From: Streptococcaceae bacterium AM104-57
GTDB lineage: Bacteria; Bacillota; Bacilli; Lactobacillales; Streptococcaceae
NCBI GenBank assembly: GCA_027659245.1
Contig: JAQDPW010000009.1
Span: 1-64,000 of the forward strand
Length of the DNA stretch: 64,000 nucleotides
Direction: 5' to 3'
Shown here: positions 8,490-21,189 of the stretch, in pieces
Position numbering within the stretch: the first letter of the stretch is position 1
Layout: each line of letters begins with the position of its first letter
Notes under the pieces: model-generated
What the model was told of the DNA's origin: nothing
Database searches by the model: none
The model's input: only the letters and a program-made list of their open reading frames with translations
Made by a program: the position numbers and the translations under genes

Positions 8490-10646
8490 TTATCCATTCT
8501 CTACAATTTTCCATAGTTTGAAGTCATGATGAGAAACTTGTTGCTCTACTGGGGGCAACTGCATGTAGTTTCCATAATCTGAAGTGAGAATTTCATGGTA
8601 GTGTTTTGATATCATGAATTCTTTACCTTCAAAATTGCCAGTTTCAACATCTTCTAACCATTCGCGTTTCCAAACAGGTTTATTCATATCTTTATAAATA
8701 AGGTAGTCTACTTGTTCATAATCTTCTACTTTTCTAGATTTTGCTAATTCATCGATTTGAGTAACATACTTATTTGTGTTTGTGAAATAAAAGATAATAA
8801 CAGAAATATAGCGAATCATTGAATTGACTACACTTTTAGTATTCGTAATTCCTTTGAAAGTATAACAACTTAATTGACGTTTTTTAATAATTTTGGTCAT
8901 TTTATCCTTAAACGCCTGATCATCTTCATAACCATCTACAGGAAAAATATCAACATAAATCCCCATATCTGAATCAATTCGAACATCCTCCTCCACTAGA
9001 TAGGTTTGATTATCTTTGATCTTCATGAAAGGATAAACATAATTGATATTATTTTTATAAGACATGAGTTCATATCGTTCATCTGGATGTGCAATCAGAT
9101 AATCTTGTAATTTTTCATAATCATCTCGAAGCATACAAATATCCATATCGTCGTCCCAAGGAATAAAACCTTTATGACGAACTGCCCCAATTAGACTACC
9201 ATAAGCTAAGAAATATTTGGCACCAATTTTCTGGCAAACTTCATGAATGTACTCCATAATTCCTAATTCCATTTTTTGAATTTCGGAAATATCTGTTACT
9301 TCCTCATAGCGGATATTTTTTTCTTTCAAACAAATCGTTAAACCATAACCAATTACTAACCAGAAAATTATGTTGATAAAATTTGTGGAATAGATGATCT
9401 GACTTTCAAATAATTGACCAAATAGAATCCCAAAAAATAGAATTATAATTAATTTTTCATCATTTTTCTTAGTCACAACTAAATAAGTTATAAAACGTAA
9501 ACTTACATAAGCGATTATGAGTATGAAAGAAATGAGTCCTAATATTCCAGAACTTACAAAAATTGTAATAAATATATTATGGAAATTACCACCAATTAGT
9601 GAATTTTGAATTTCATATTTACTAAAATATTGGGTAAAATAATCAGAAACATTTCGAACACCATAACCAAATACTGGTTTCTCCATTCCCATTTTGATTG
9701 CATTTTTCCAAATGTAAGTACGACCACTAGGTGTTGTTTCAATCAAATGAAGTTCAGTATTTTTCTTTTCAATGTCCGAGCCTATCTCAGAATAGGATTC
9801 ACCCTTATTTAAATCAATGATAGTAGTTCTTCCAGATGAAATATAAATAGAGGTCAAGTAACTTAGACCAATATCAGCACTGGTAACCAAGGTAGCAGCA
9901 ACTGCAAATGTAACAATCTTTTTAACAAGATTACCCCTAGAAACAAATAGGCAATATAATCCAAGCAATAATAGAACTGATAGAAGGGCCCCTCTACTTT
10001 GCATAGCCGCAAAATTTAGAAATTGAATTACATTATTTATCTTCAGATAAATCGAGTACTTACTTCCTTTGTGGATGAGGTATAAAGCAAACACAATACT
10101 AATATAAGAAAAAATAGCACTTGCATTTGGGTTAACAACTCCCCATAAACGACCATTCATAACACCATAATAATAGGAGTGTTCTCCAATTTTAAATAAT
10201 ATTAAAATTCTAAATATTAAAAGAACAAAGGCAAATATAGCAGAGAAAAAAGAAACAAATTGAACCGTTCCAGCAATCAAGCGAATTAACTTCTTAAGAT
10301 ATTCTGAATTCACCATAGTAAATAGCAAAATGTAGGCTATCATAAAGAAGATTTCAATCATATTCCCAAGCAAGTGACCCGAACGATTAACCACTGTTGC
10401 TACTAGATGACTACCTGCTAAGAGTCCAAATAAACCTAGATATTTCTTATCGATTTCTATTCGTCTCCAATTTAAAAATAAGGTTAAACAAATACAAAGA
10501 ACAACAATTGCTGATAATCCTTTATAAATAGGACTTGTTACTTTATACACTAGGGAACTCATGCTTAAAATCGAAATAAAAACAAATAGATATGAAATCC
10601 ACAATTTTGATTTTTCAAAGCATTCATTCGTTTTTGAAAAATTCAT
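8490..10646 (-). CDS. tarP: Teichoic-acid repeat polymerase fused to a C-terminal LicD domain
   Basis: The 718-residue product joins two proteins. Residues 1 to about 445 are 11-12 hydrophobic helices with a large loop between later helices, in the manner of Wzy/O-antigen polymerases; position next to LicD3 and a glycosyltransferase points to TarP, the candidate teichoic-acid polymerase. Residues about 455-718 are a complete LicD domain (YGSLIGAVRHKGFIPWDDD, ending YMQLPPVEQQVSHHD). AAAGGAG six bases ahead of the ATG at 10646 sets the start; a TTG two codons earlier is less likely. The linker is continuous with no stop or frameshift. I recall a similar fusion being described in S. oralis, but cannot check that here. 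Base composition is markedly AT-rich. Confidence 0.85.
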   Translation of the reverse strand: MNFSKTNECFEKSKLWISYLFVFISILSMSSLVYKVTSPIYKGLSAIVVLCICLTLFLNWRRIEIDKKYLGLFGLLAGSHLVATVVNRSGHLLGNMIEIFFMIAYILLFTMVNSEYLKKLIRLIAGTVQFVSFFSAIFAFVLLIFRILILFKIGEHSYYYGVMNGRLWGVVNPNASAIFSYISIVFALYLIHKGSKYSIYLKINNVIQFLNFAAMQSRGALLSVLLLLGLYCLFVSRGNLVKKIVTFAVAATLVTSADIGLSYLTSIYISSGRTTIIDLNKGESYSEIGSDIEKKNTELHLIETTPSGRTYIWKNAIKMGMEKPVFGYGVRNVSDYFTQYFSKYEIQNSLIGGNFHNIFITIFVSSGILGLISFILIIAYVSLRFITYLVVTKKNDEKLIIILFFGILFGQLFESQIIYSTNFINIIFWLVIGYGLTICLKEKNIRYEEVTDISEIQKMELGIMEYIHEVCQKIGAKYFLAYGSLIGAVRHKGFIPWDDDMDICMLRDDYEKLQDYLIAHPDERYELMSYKNNINYVYPFMKIKDNQTYLVEEDVRIDSDMGIYVDIFPVDGYEDDQAFKDKMTKIIKKRQLSCYTFKGITNTKSVVNSMIRYISVIIFYFTNTNKYVTQIDELAKSRKVEDYEQVDYLIYKDMNKPVWKREWLEDVETGNFEGKEFMISKHYHEILTSDYGNYMQLPPVEQQVSHHDFKLWKIVENG

Positions 10647-10667
10647 CTTCAACTCCTTTAAATGACA

Positions 10668-11639
10668 TTATTGATTTAAACCGACGATTTGTCTATAGAT
10701 CCATGGGGAAACAAGGAGGGACAAAACGGCTATTTTTCGAAAATTAGTAAAATAAGGATCTTTTAATATCTCAGATAAATGTTTAATAATCCACTTTCTC
10801 AACTTAATTTTTTCTGTTGGATATTGACTTGAATCTGTAAAGATTATTTTATCGTACACTGTGATATATGACCAACATTCTCTATTCACTAATTCAGTTT
10901 TTAGTTTTGGAAATATTTGAAAAACTTCAGAAATAATCATCTTATAGACCTCTATGGTATCAAATACATGATCGTTGACAGAAGTTGTTGCACTTCCCTG
11001 ACGATGATCATAATAGTAGATTGGTTTATCAACAAATACACTAGTACATCTGGTTTTTAGTAAAACTTCTGTTAAAAACAAAGCATCTTCAGCCAAATGA
11101 TAGTCTGTATTGAATGTAAAACTTGAAACAATCTCTCTTTTAAATAATTTTGCAACAGGGAAAAAAGAAGTTCTAGTTGTCGTCAATAATTCTCTCATCG
11201 TCTGCTCTGTCGACCACTTCTCTTCTTTTCCTGAAAAATCCGGTAATTCTGTAATTTGACCATTTTTTATATGATGGAGACGTGCTATACTAAACCCTAT
11301 AGACTCGTCACTATCAACTACACTTATTAAAGTTTCCAAGTAATCTGGTGTAATAAAATCATCACTATCAATAAAAGTAATCCATTCTCCTCTTGAATGT
11401 TGAATACCTATATTTCTAGCATTCGAGACTCCTGCATTCTTAATATGAAAAACTTTGATATTTTCATTTTTAGATGCCAAATGATCGCACAAGGCACCAC
11501 TCTGATCTGTCGAACCATCATCAATAAGAAGCAATTCAAAATTGGTATAGGTCTGCTTTAAGATTGACTCAACACATCGTTCCAAATAAGCTTCTACATT
11601 ATAGACTGGAACAATAACGCTAATTTTTTCTTTCATCAT
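10668..11639 (-). CDS. Family 2 glycosyltransferase, teichoic-acid type
   Basis: Probably adds one sugar of the teichoic-acid repeat at the inner membrane face. The 323 residues show the GT-A fold of GT2: ISVIVPVYNVEAYLERCV at the start, LLIDDGSTDQSG, and the metal-binding FIDSDDF near residue 96. The C-terminus has a weak hydrophobic segment. The start ATG overlaps the licD3 stop (ATGA), so the two are translationally coupled. In the pneumococcal counterpart locus I recall two glycosyltransferase genes; only one is present here, which fits a repeat unit of different composition. Confidence 0.88.
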   Translation of the reverse strand: MMKEKISVIVPVYNVEAYLERCVESILKQTYTNFELLLIDDGSTDQSGALCDHLASKNENIKVFHIKNAGVSNARNIGIQHSRGEWITFIDSDDFITPDYLETLISVVDSDESIGFSIARLHHIKNGQITELPDFSGKEEKWSTEQTMRELLTTTRTSFFPVAKLFKREIVSSFTFNTDYHLAEDALFLTEVLLKTRCTSVFVDKPIYYYDHRQGSATTSVNDHVFDTIEVYKMIISEVFQIFPKLKTELVNRECWSYITVYDKIIFTDSSQYPTEKIKLRKWIIKHLSEILKDPYFTNFRKIAVLSLLVSPWIYRQIVGLNQ

Positions 11640-12472
11640 GCTCCATATTCTCCCTTATATTCAGTGTAACTCTTATCCATATCTGCTATAAGGGCATCGT
11701 GGTGAGGCACTTGCTTGTCTGCCGGCGGTGGTGTCATGTAGTCACCAAAAGCTGTACTGAGATAGGCATCATAACCAACTGGAATAGGCATTTCTGTTCC
11801 TTCGAATGGTAGGAAAATATTATCTTCAAAGGCTTGAATTGGATATTTCTTTTTCATGTAGCCTGGACCTGAGCATAATTCCGTGATACCATCACTTTCT
11901 GCTAGACCATACTTGGTCATTTCTTTTTCAGCCTTTTTCCAGATACGATAACGAAGGGATTTAGGAGTCAATCCTAATAAAATCGTGCTGCCCCATTTCA
12001 TGAGGGCTCCATGTTTTTCTGGAATAGTTTGTGCACAGAAGAGGGAATAAATCAAAGCCCAACGCACCTGTTTCTTACGTTCAGCTGTATTTTTAGGGTA
12101 GTAATCCAAGGGAAGAACATCCAAGGCCAAGCCGTGTGGGAGGTCCAAATCTTGTTGGTAAGGCTTGATGCAAGTCGTTTTTTTGTCTCGAATAGTGATA
12201 AAGAGATTGCGGTCAACAAAGTCTCTATCACTTTTTGATAGGAAGTAACGCTCGTCCGCATAACGAGGCCATAGCTCTGCTAATTTTTCATAATCCTTGC
12301 GAGGCATGAAGAAGTCTAAATCATCATCCCAAGGGATAAAACCTTTATTTCGTAGAGCTCCAATAGCTCCTCCACCACACAAATAACAGAGTAAATCGTG
12401 TTCTTTACAAAAGGCGACAAAATATTCAGCCATCTCTAAGCTACGAGCTTGAATTGCCTTTAAATCACTCAT
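11636..12472 (-). CDS. licD3: LicD3-like phosphotransferase
   Basis: Third LicD domain of the cluster (278 residues). It contains the signature CGGGAIGALRNKGFIPWDD followed by DLDFF, and the tail YMTPPPADKQVPHHD. Its position directly downstream of the LCP gene equals that of pneumococcal licD3, and its base composition is closer to the flanking core genes than to the AT-rich genes after it. It is the first gene of the cluster, with an extended -10 promoter at 12510. LicD3 is thought to act in building the repeat rather than in phosphocholine transfer; this is unproven. Confidence 0.85.
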   Translation of the reverse strand: MSDLKAIQARSLEMAEYFVAFCKEHDLLCYLCGGGAIGALRNKGFIPWDDDLDFFMPRKDYEKLAELWPRYADERYFLSKSDRDFVDRNLFITIRDKKTTCIKPYQQDLDLPHGLALDVLPLDYYPKNTAERKKQVRWALIYSLFCAQTIPEKHGALMKWGSTILLGLTPKSLRYRIWKKAEKEMTKYGLAESDGITELCSGPGYMKKKYPIQAFEDNIFLPFEGTEMPIPVGYDAYLSTAFGDYMTPPPADKQVPHHDALIADMDKSYTEYKGEYGA

Positions 12473-12509
12473 CTTATTCTCTTCCTCTCCTGATAGAATA
12501 CATCATTCT

Positions 12510-12515
12510 ATTATA
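12510..12515 (-). promoter_or_regulatory. Extended -10 promoter of the teichoic-acid cluster
   Basis: Minus strand TATGGTATAAT lies 37 nt before the licD3 start and just after the terminator of the aromatic operon. It is the only promoter-like sequence I see ahead of the five genes down to pce. Confidence 0.65.
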
Positions 12516-12550
12516 CCATAAAAAAGCCCTAAAAATCCATCAGATACCAA

Positions 12551-12602
12551 GAAAAATCAAAGCCCGAGACACCTGTTATCATAGGTATTCCAAGCTCTGA
12601 TT
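12551..12602 (-). terminator. Terminator of the aromatic operon (after the LCP gene)
   Basis: On the minus strand AATCAGAGCTTG pairs along 12 positions (with a few G-T pairs) with CGGGCTTTGATT, with an inner ACCT/AGGT stem, and is followed by TTTTTC. It begins 13 nt after the stop of the LCP gene. Confidence 0.8.
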
Positions 12603-12614
12603 CGTTTTTTCAGT

Positions 12615-13925
12615 TTACCTAAATCCCATTTGGGCCAGTTTATTCTGGTAAGCTTTTTGGTCCACTCGAAGGGATTGGCCTCCATAGACATCATAGTCAT
12701 CCACCCAGTCTCCGAGTTCTGGGACTGTCAGTTTTTCAATCCCATTTTGAGCTCCTTCAAGAACAGATAGGCCATTGGTCAATAAGAAGGTATAGGGTAG
12801 GTTTGTTGAGGTCATCGCAAAAACTTTCCCTAGAGCTTCTGAACCAGTGAACAATTTTGTCGGGTCTTTGATTTGTTGTAGAACCGCGGTCATAACCTGT
12901 TGTTGACGACGAGTTCGTCCATAATCACCTTCATCATCGTCACGGAAACGAGCATAGTTAAGAAGAGTTGAACCGTTCATTTGCTGTTTACCGGCTCGAA
13001 TAGTTTGAGTAGGTGACTCAGTTGCCGTTGCGTGCAAGTCATCACCCACTGTCGCTTCTGTGACTGGAACTCCATTTAAAGTTGAAAATTGGGCATCGAT
13101 GGTTACACCATCAGGAAAAAGGGTATCTATTGCAGTTGCAAAGGCTTGGAAATCAACGAGCGCATAATATTTGATATCCAGATCAAAATTATCCTTGAGG
13201 ACTTTACGAACCATTTCGGCTCCTTGTTTACCTTCTTGTTCCCCTAATTCGTAAGCCAAATTTAATTTGTGATCAGCTTGTTTCTGACCATCGATAACCT
13301 GACTATATCCATCAATATAGACCAAGTTATCACGCATAAAGCTAACAAGCTTCAATTTTTTATCTTTACCACTTACATTTAAAACCATGACAGAGTCCGT
13401 CCGAGTTTCCGAACTATCTTGTCCGATACGTCCATCCGTACCCAAAATAAGAATATTAACCCCATCACGCGTATCTTGTCCATTGAAGACTTCAACTTGA
13501 GCCGCTTTGGCATCCTTAGGATTATTAGAGTTAGCAGACTGGAAGCCCTTTAGGAACATGAAGATCATTCCTACTGCTACACAAAGCAATATCATCCCTA
13601 ACCAAGCAAATAAGCGTTTAAAACGAAAACCTCTTTTTTTCTTTTGCTTCTTAGCTTTTGGAATCTTCGTTTCCAGTTGATCTCCACTACTACGGCGACT
13701 AGAACGACTACGATTAGCATAGGTTGGCAGGTCGATACCAGAGTCTGAAAGAAGTTGTTCTTTGGCTTCTGGATTGAAAACTTCTGCTGAATCTTTTTGA
13801 CCTTCTATCTTGGCTTGTAAAAAGGCAAATTCTCTCTTTTCTTTCTCATTCAAATAATGAATGTTTTTCAAAAGATAGTCATATCTCAGTTTTTCATGAT
13901 GTGTCAAAGGATTCTCTCTAGTCAT
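12615..13925 (-). CDS. psr: LCP-family (LytR-CpsA-Psr) cell-wall polymer ligase
   Basis: LCP enzymes attach teichoic acid or capsule to peptidoglycan. The 436 residues have a basic cytoplasmic N-terminus (about 100 residues, RSSRRSS and KKQKKKR), one transmembrane helix (about 107-127), then the LCP domain: NILILGTDGR, the arginine-bearing ETRTDSVM, SFMRD, and FRDDDEGDYGRTRRQQQV. Catalytic Asp and Arg positions look intact. It overlaps pheA by 4 nt (ATGA) and is thus the last gene of the aromatic operon, a link between amino-acid synthesis and wall assembly that is conserved in pneumococci as I recall. Confidence 0.9.
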   Translation of the reverse strand: MTRENPLTHHEKLRYDYLLKNIHYLNEKEKREFAFLQAKIEGQKDSAEVFNPEAKEQLLSDSGIDLPTYANRSRSSRRSSGDQLETKIPKAKKQKKKRGFRFKRLFAWLGMILLCVAVGMIFMFLKGFQSANSNNPKDAKAAQVEVFNGQDTRDGVNILILGTDGRIGQDSSETRTDSVMVLNVSGKDKKLKLVSFMRDNLVYIDGYSQVIDGQKQADHKLNLAYELGEQEGKQGAEMVRKVLKDNFDLDIKYYALVDFQAFATAIDTLFPDGVTIDAQFSTLNGVPVTEATVGDDLHATATESPTQTIRAGKQQMNGSTLLNYARFRDDDEGDYGRTRRQQQVMTAVLQQIKDPTKLFTGSEALGKVFAMTSTNLPYTFLLTNGLSVLEGAQNGIEKLTVPELGDWVDDYDVYGGQSLRVDQKAYQNKLAQMGFR

Positions 13926-14766
13926 AGGTTCTCCTTCCCTTTATCTTGTATGGTATAGATAGGGTAAGCTCCCAGTACTTTATACTGGATTCCAATTGTT
14001 TCTAATTCTTCTTGAGCAAAATGAACCAATTCTTTATCTCTATAGTCAACATCAATGATAAAGAAGTATTCTCCAAGTGCAGTTTTAAGGGGACGGCTCT
14101 CAATCTTGGTCAAATCGATTCCTCGCCAAGCAAAGGTCGAGAGTGCCTTGTAAAGGGCACCAGGTAAATTGTCTGGCAAGGTAACTGCTAGGCTCATTTT
14201 TTCAGTTGCATCCTGTAAAGGAATCTGTGGCAACTCTGCCCCCAACACCCAAAAACGAGTGAAATTGGCTTCCATTTCTTGGATATCTTCCGCAATCAAT
14301 TCTAGACCATATTCTTCAGCAGAGCTTCTTGGAGCAATTGCCGCAATAGGCTGATCTGGATGCTCGGAAACATAGCGCGCAGCGTATGCTGTACTGGCAG
14401 TGACTTCTAGTTGAGCATTTGGAAAATGTTCATCGATAAATTTCTTTCCTTGAGCCAAGGCCTGCGGATGAGAAAAGATTTTTTCAATTCTTGACTGCCC
14501 AACAACTGCCATCAACTGTTGATGAATTGGCTGCACAATCTCCGCCACTGCTTGAATACGAGCTTGATGAAAAAGATAGTCTAAGGTCTCATGAACACTA
14601 CCTTCAATGGAATTTTCAACTGGCACTACTGAATAGTCTACCAATCCCTGTTCATAGGCTTTGATAACGTCCGTAATATTTGAAAAAGGCTCTAGTTCCT
14701 CATGAGGAAAAGCCGTCTGCACCACATGGTGCGAAAAAGATCCTTTAGGACCTAGATAGGCAATTT

Positions 14767-14770
<4 letters not shown>
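13922..14770 (-). CDS. pheA: Prephenate dehydratase
   Basis: Converts prephenate to phenylpyruvate in phenylalanine synthesis. The 282 residues contain the catalytic region ending in TRFWVLG (near residue 170) and a C-terminal ACT domain with ESRPLK, the phenylalanine-sensing motif, so feedback inhibition is expected. No chorismate mutase domain is fused. It overlaps both aroK (4 nt) and the LCP gene (4 nt). Confidence 0.95.
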
Positions 14771-16947
<2,177 letters not shown>

Positions 16948-16958
16948 AATTGTTCTCC

Positions 16959-18062
16959 TTATTTAATAACGACTGTGTAATTCGTATTTTCTGTAATGAC
17001 TTGCTCAGCACGTTTTAAATCCTGAGCATTCTTAAAGGAAATTTGCAGAATACCGTGAATATCTTCACGGTTTTCCTCATTGATATGGATATTGACCAAA
17101 GAAGTTCCTCTTAGCAATTCCAAGATGCGTAAAATCACATCTTCTTCATCGGGAACATCTACATAGAGGTCAAATGAGCTATCTACTCCACCACGTTTAT
17201 GGATTTCCATAGCCTGGCGTTGCTCACGCGCTTGGTTGAAAAAGCTCCATATTTGGTTTTCATCCCCCTTACTGATAGCTTGTCCAATCTCGTCCAAACG
17301 GCCCTTGAAATCCTCGATGCGTTCAATAATGGTCTCCCGATTGGATAAGAGGATAGAAGTCCACATACCCGGCTCACTTTCGGCGATTCGAGTCATATCT
17401 CGAAAACCACCTGCTGCAAATCGTCGTGCCATCTCATGCTCTTCAGCATAGTTGGCAGTTTGTTCCATCAAACCTGATGCCAAGATATGAGGAAAATGAC
17501 TAATCTGAGAAGTCACTCGGTCATGTTCTTCAGCATCGATTTCAATAAAACGTGCATGAAGTCCCGACAGCAAGTCTTTCATTTCTTCAAGCGTATCTGG
17601 AGTCGTTAGGCTCGAAGGCGTAAAGATATAGTAGGCATTTTCAAAAAGATTAACATCTGCAGAGGCAGCTCCTGTCTTGTGACTTCCTGCCATGGGATGG
17701 GCCCCCACAAAGCGAACAGACTTATCAGCAAAATACTTCTCAGCTGTAGCCACGATAGCTGACTTGGTCGATCCAGCATCAGAAATAATGACACCATCTT
17801 TCAAGTCCAAGTTGGCCAATTCCTTAATAAAGGCAATAGTTTGCTTGATTGGCAGGGTAAGAATGATGAAGTCTGCAAGTGGAGCAAAACTGGCAAAGTC
17901 ATCCGTCGCTCGGTCAATCATTCCTCTCTCCAAGGCAATATCTCTAGACGCTTGACTACGATTGTATCCTAAAATTTCATAATCAGGATGATCCCGCTTG
18001 ATTCCTAGTGCCATGGAAGCACCAATCAAACCTAGTCCTGCAATATAGATGGTTTTTGCCAT
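16959..18062 (-). CDS. tyrA: Prephenate dehydrogenase
   Basis: NAD-dependent oxidative decarboxylation of prephenate to 4-hydroxyphenylpyruvate (tyrosine branch). The 367 residues have an N-terminal Rossmann motif ([10 protein letters not shown]), the catalytic region GAHPMAGSH with the conserved histidine, a helical dimerisation domain and a C-terminal ACT domain (from about residue 295) for tyrosine feedback. It lies 9 nt after aroC. Confidence 0.94.
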   Translation of the reverse strand: MAKTIYIAGLGLIGASMALGIKRDHPDYEILGYNRSQASRDIALERGMIDRATDDFASFAPLADFIILTLPIKQTIAFIKELANLDLKDGVIISDAGSTKSAIVATAEKYFADKSVRFVGAHPMAGSHKTGAASADVNLFENAYYIFTPSSLTTPDTLEEMKDLLSGLHARFIEIDAEEHDRVTSQISHFPHILASGLMEQTANYAEEHEMARRFAAGGFRDMTRIAESEPGMWTSILLSNRETIIERIEDFKGRLDEIGQAISKGDENQIWSFFNQAREQRQAMEIHKRGGVDSSFDLYVDVPDEEDVILRILELLRGTSLVNIHINEENREDIHGILQISFKNAQDLKRAEQVITENTNYTVVIK

Positions 18063-18071
18063 AAGAACTCC

Positions 18072-19238
18072 TTAATAATTCTTTGTATACTCCCGATGTT
18101 TCGCAACGGCTTCTTTTAATTCTTCCAGATTATCAGAGGAGAATTTCTCTAGAATTTCCTGAGCCAAGACTGTTGCTACGACTGCCTCCATAACGACACC
18201 TGCTGCTGGAAGAGCAGTAGGATCACTTCTCTCTACTGTTGCTTTATAAGGCTCATGAGTTTCAATATCGACACTCATCAACGGCTTGTAGAGAGTCGGA
18301 ATTGGCTTCATAACTCCACGAACGATAATCGGTTGGCCGTTAGTCATACCACCTTCGAAACCTCCAAGGTTATTAGTCCGACGAGTATAGCCATCTTCTG
18401 ATGACCAGAGGATTTCATCCATGACTTGGCTGCCCTTGAGATAACCTGCTTTAAAACCAAGTCCAAACTCCACACCCTTAAAGGCGTTGATTGAAACAAC
18501 TGCTTGAGCTAGTCTCGCATCTAGTTTGCGATCCCATTGAACATAAGAACCCAGACCAACCGGAACACCACCGACAACTGTTTCGACAACACCACCAATA
18601 GTATCCCCATCACGTTTAATTTGGTCAATATAATCCTTGATCTCCTGCTCACGTTCTTGGTTAACGATAGAAACTTCTGATTGAGCAGTCAGTTTTTTAA
18701 TCTCTGCGACTGTTAAGTTTTCTGGAACATCAATTTCCTTACCACCAAAGACAACAACATGGTTGGCAATTTCGATATCAAGCTCAGTCAATAAACGCTT
18801 GGCAACAGCTCCAACTGCCACTCGCATAGTCGTTTCACGGGCAGATGAACGTTCCAGAGAATTTCGCAAATCATCAAAGCGGTATTTGATGCCTCCTACC
18901 AAGTCTGCGTGACCTGGACGAGGATGTGTGATTTTTCGTTTACTTTTGAGTTTGTCTTCAATATCCTCGGCAGACATGATATCTAGCCATTTTTGATGGT
19001 CTTTATTAATGACATCCATGGTAATAGGTGCCCCTGTCGTCTTACCATGACGAACTCCAGAAGTAAAGACAACCTGGTCAGTCTCAATCTTCATTCGTCC
19101 ACCACGACCGTAACCGCCTTGGCGACGTTTGAGATCCTCATTGATATCTTCTGCAGTCAAAGGCAGTCCTGCTGGAATTCCTTCAATAATTGCTGTCAGA
19201 CGAGGACCATGTGATTCTCCTGCTGTTAAATATCTCAT
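18072..19238 (-). CDS. aroC: Chorismate synthase
   Basis: Forms chorismate from EPSP with reduced FMN. The 388 residues carry the family signatures [18 protein letters not shown] at the N-terminus, RPGHADL, RSSARET and a C-terminal [11 protein letters not shown]. Both family histidines (GESHG, RPGHAD) are present. It is 9 nt after aroB. Confidence 0.96.
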   Translation of the reverse strand: MRYLTAGESHGPRLTAIIEGIPAGLPLTAEDINEDLKRRQGGYGRGGRMKIETDQVVFTSGVRHGKTTGAPITMDVINKDHQKWLDIMSAEDIEDKLKSKRKITHPRPGHADLVGGIKYRFDDLRNSLERSSARETTMRVAVGAVAKRLLTELDIEIANHVVVFGGKEIDVPENLTVAEIKKLTAQSEVSIVNQEREQEIKDYIDQIKRDGDTIGGVVETVVGGVPVGLGSYVQWDRKLDARLAQAVVSINAFKGVEFGLGFKAGYLKGSQVMDEILWSSEDGYTRRTNNLGGFEGGMTNGQPIIVRGVMKPIPTLYKPLMSVDIETHEPYKATVERSDPTALPAAGVVMEAVVATVLAQEILEKFSSDNLEELKEAVAKHREYTKNY

Positions 19239-19247
19239 ACATTCTCC

Positions 19248-20315
19248 TTATTTTACCAAGTATTCTTTCATTTCTTCAAGAGAAACTGGGTGAATCGTCG
19301 CTGAACCAAGCTCAGGTACCAAGACCAATTTCATAGTGTTGCCACGCGCTTTTTTGTCATGGGTTAAAGCCTGATAGAGCTTTTCAACATCCCAGTTTTC
19401 ATAATAAACAGGAAGACCAAATTTCTGACACATTTCTCGAATAGACTCGGTTATTCCAGCTGGCATAAGGCCTTTTTGTTCTGCTACCTTAGAAACCTGA
19501 ACCATTCCCATCGCTACTGCCTCACCATGCATGACACGTCCATAACCAGCAGTTGCTTCAATAGCATGACCGATTGTATGACCAAAGTTGAGATACAGAC
19601 GAATGCCATTGTCCAATTCATCCTCAACTACCATCTTTCGCTTCACCTGGCAAGAATGCTCAATCAAACTTTCTGAATGCTCCAAAATACTCTCTACAGA
19701 ACCATCCATTTCAGATAATAAGTCCCAGAGTTCTGGATCTTCAATTAAGCCATACTTGATGACTTCACCCATTCCTTCAATCAATTCTCTCTTCCCTAAG
19801 GTTTCAAGAACGTTTGGGTCAATCAAAACACCATCTGGCTGGGCAAAAGTTCCCACCATATTCTTGGCAAAAGGAGTATTCACTCCTGTCTTACCCCCGA
19901 TTGAAGAGTCAACTTGAGCTGTCAAGCTAGTCGGAATTTGAACAAAGTGAATACCTCGCATATAGGTTGAGGCTACAAAGCCAGCTAAGTCTCCGACCAC
20001 TCCGCCACCAAGTGCAACGATGCCATCACTGCGAGTCAAGTCTTGCTTAACTAGAAATTCATAAGCCTTTTGAACCGTGGTTAGATTTTTTCGCTCTTCA
20101 CCCTCTAGAAAGTCAAAAACTGCCACTTGAAAACCAGCATCCTCTAAGCTCAATTTTACTTTTTCTGCATAGAGAGAAGCCACATGGTTATCGGTAATGA
20201 TAACGACTTTTTGCGGTTGCCAAAGTTCCCTCAACCATTTTCCTGCTTGAGACAGGCATCCTTTTTCAATCTGAATATCATAAGGATGGTGGGGAAGGTC
20301 TATTTTGATTTTCAT
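19248..20315 (-). CDS. aroB: 3-dehydroquinate synthase
   Basis: NAD- and metal-dependent cyclisation of DAHP to 3-dehydroquinate. The 355 residues show [38 protein letters not shown] and [11 protein letters not shown]; the metal-binding Glu and two His are in place. No DAHP synthase gene lies in the window, so the first step of the pathway is encoded elsewhere. Confidence 0.96.
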   Translation of the reverse strand: MKIKIDLPHHPYDIQIEKGCLSQAGKWLRELWQPQKVVIITDNHVASLYAEKVKLSLEDAGFQVAVFDFLEGEERKNLTTVQKAYEFLVKQDLTRSDGIVALGGGVVGDLAGFVASTYMRGIHFVQIPTSLTAQVDSSIGGKTGVNTPFAKNMVGTFAQPDGVLIDPNVLETLGKRELIEGMGEVIKYGLIEDPELWDLLSEMDGSVESILEHSESLIEHSCQVKRKMVVEDELDNGIRLYLNFGHTIGHAIEATAGYGRVMHGEAVAMGMVQVSKVAEQKGLMPAGITESIREMCQKFGLPVYYENWDVEKLYQALTHDKKARGNTMKLVLVPELGSATIHPVSLEEMKEYLVK

Positions 20316-20331
20316 AGCAGTTCTCCTTTTT

Positions 20332-21189
20332 TCATTTTTGATACTTTTGTTTTAGTAATTCCCAGATTTGATCGGTTGGCATTTCCTTTCCGGTCCATAA
20401 CTGAAAAGCTTCAGCTGCTTGGTAAAGCAACATGCCCAGGCCATTAACAGCATGATTGCCCTGGTTTCTTGCCCAATTTAAAAATGGTGTCTCAAAGGGT
20501 TGATAAATCACATCAGCTACCAAAAGCTTCTCTGGTAAAACGACACTTGCTGGGATTGGCAAAGATACTCCATCCATGCCAACACTAGTCGCATTTACCA
20601 GTAAATCCGAATCAATTATCCTTGCTTGCAGTTCAGAAACATCTTCTAAAGCAAATAAATCTACTTTAAATCCTGTTTCATTTTGTAGTTTTTCTAAGTA
20701 AGGTCTTGTTTTTTCTATTGAAGCCGAACGTACAGAGACAGAAACTTGACTGACTCCATCCAAAATTGCCTGCGCCAAAATTGCCTTGGCTGCACCGCCT
20801 GCTCCTAACAATACCATTCTTTTCCCAGATATTTTAAAAGAAGGCAAGCTCTTAAAAAATCCCTTGCCATCTGTGTTATATCCAATTAATGTTCCTTCTC
20901 GATTCACAACTGTATTAACTGCACCAATAAGACAAGCTTCTTCGCTCAACTGGTCCAGATAAGGAATCACTTGCTCCTTGTAGGGCATAGAAAGATTGAT
21001 TCCATACATCTGATAGCGACGAATATTTGCAACTGTTTCTGCCAAGTCAGTCGCTTCTACTTCCCAAGCTAGATAGACACCGTTTGTCTCTGTTGCCTCA
21101 AAAGCACTATTATGAATGAAAGGAGAAATGGAATGTTTGATAGGATTGGCGACCACAGCTGCCAGACGTGTGTAGCCATTAATCTTCAT
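20332..21189 (-). CDS. aroE: Shikimate dehydrogenase
   Basis: NADPH-dependent reduction of 3-dehydroshikimate. The 285 residues contain the substrate motif [13 protein letters not shown], the catalytic NLSMPYKE (Lys), GAVNT, the glycine-rich [10 protein letters not shown] and a C-terminal [10 protein letters not shown]. It overlaps aroD by 11 nt. Confidence 0.95.
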   Translation of the reverse strand: MKINGYTRLAAVVANPIKHSISPFIHNSAFEATETNGVYLAWEVEATDLAETVANIRRYQMYGINLSMPYKEQVIPYLDQLSEEACLIGAVNTVVNREGTLIGYNTDGKGFFKSLPSFKISGKRMVLLGAGGAAKAILAQAILDGVSQVSVSVRSASIEKTRPYLEKLQNETGFKVDLFALEDVSELQARIIDSDLLVNATSVGMDGVSLPIPASVVLPEKLLVADVIYQPFETPFLNWARNQGNHAVNGLGMLLYQAAEAFQLWTGKEMPTDQIWELLKQKYQK

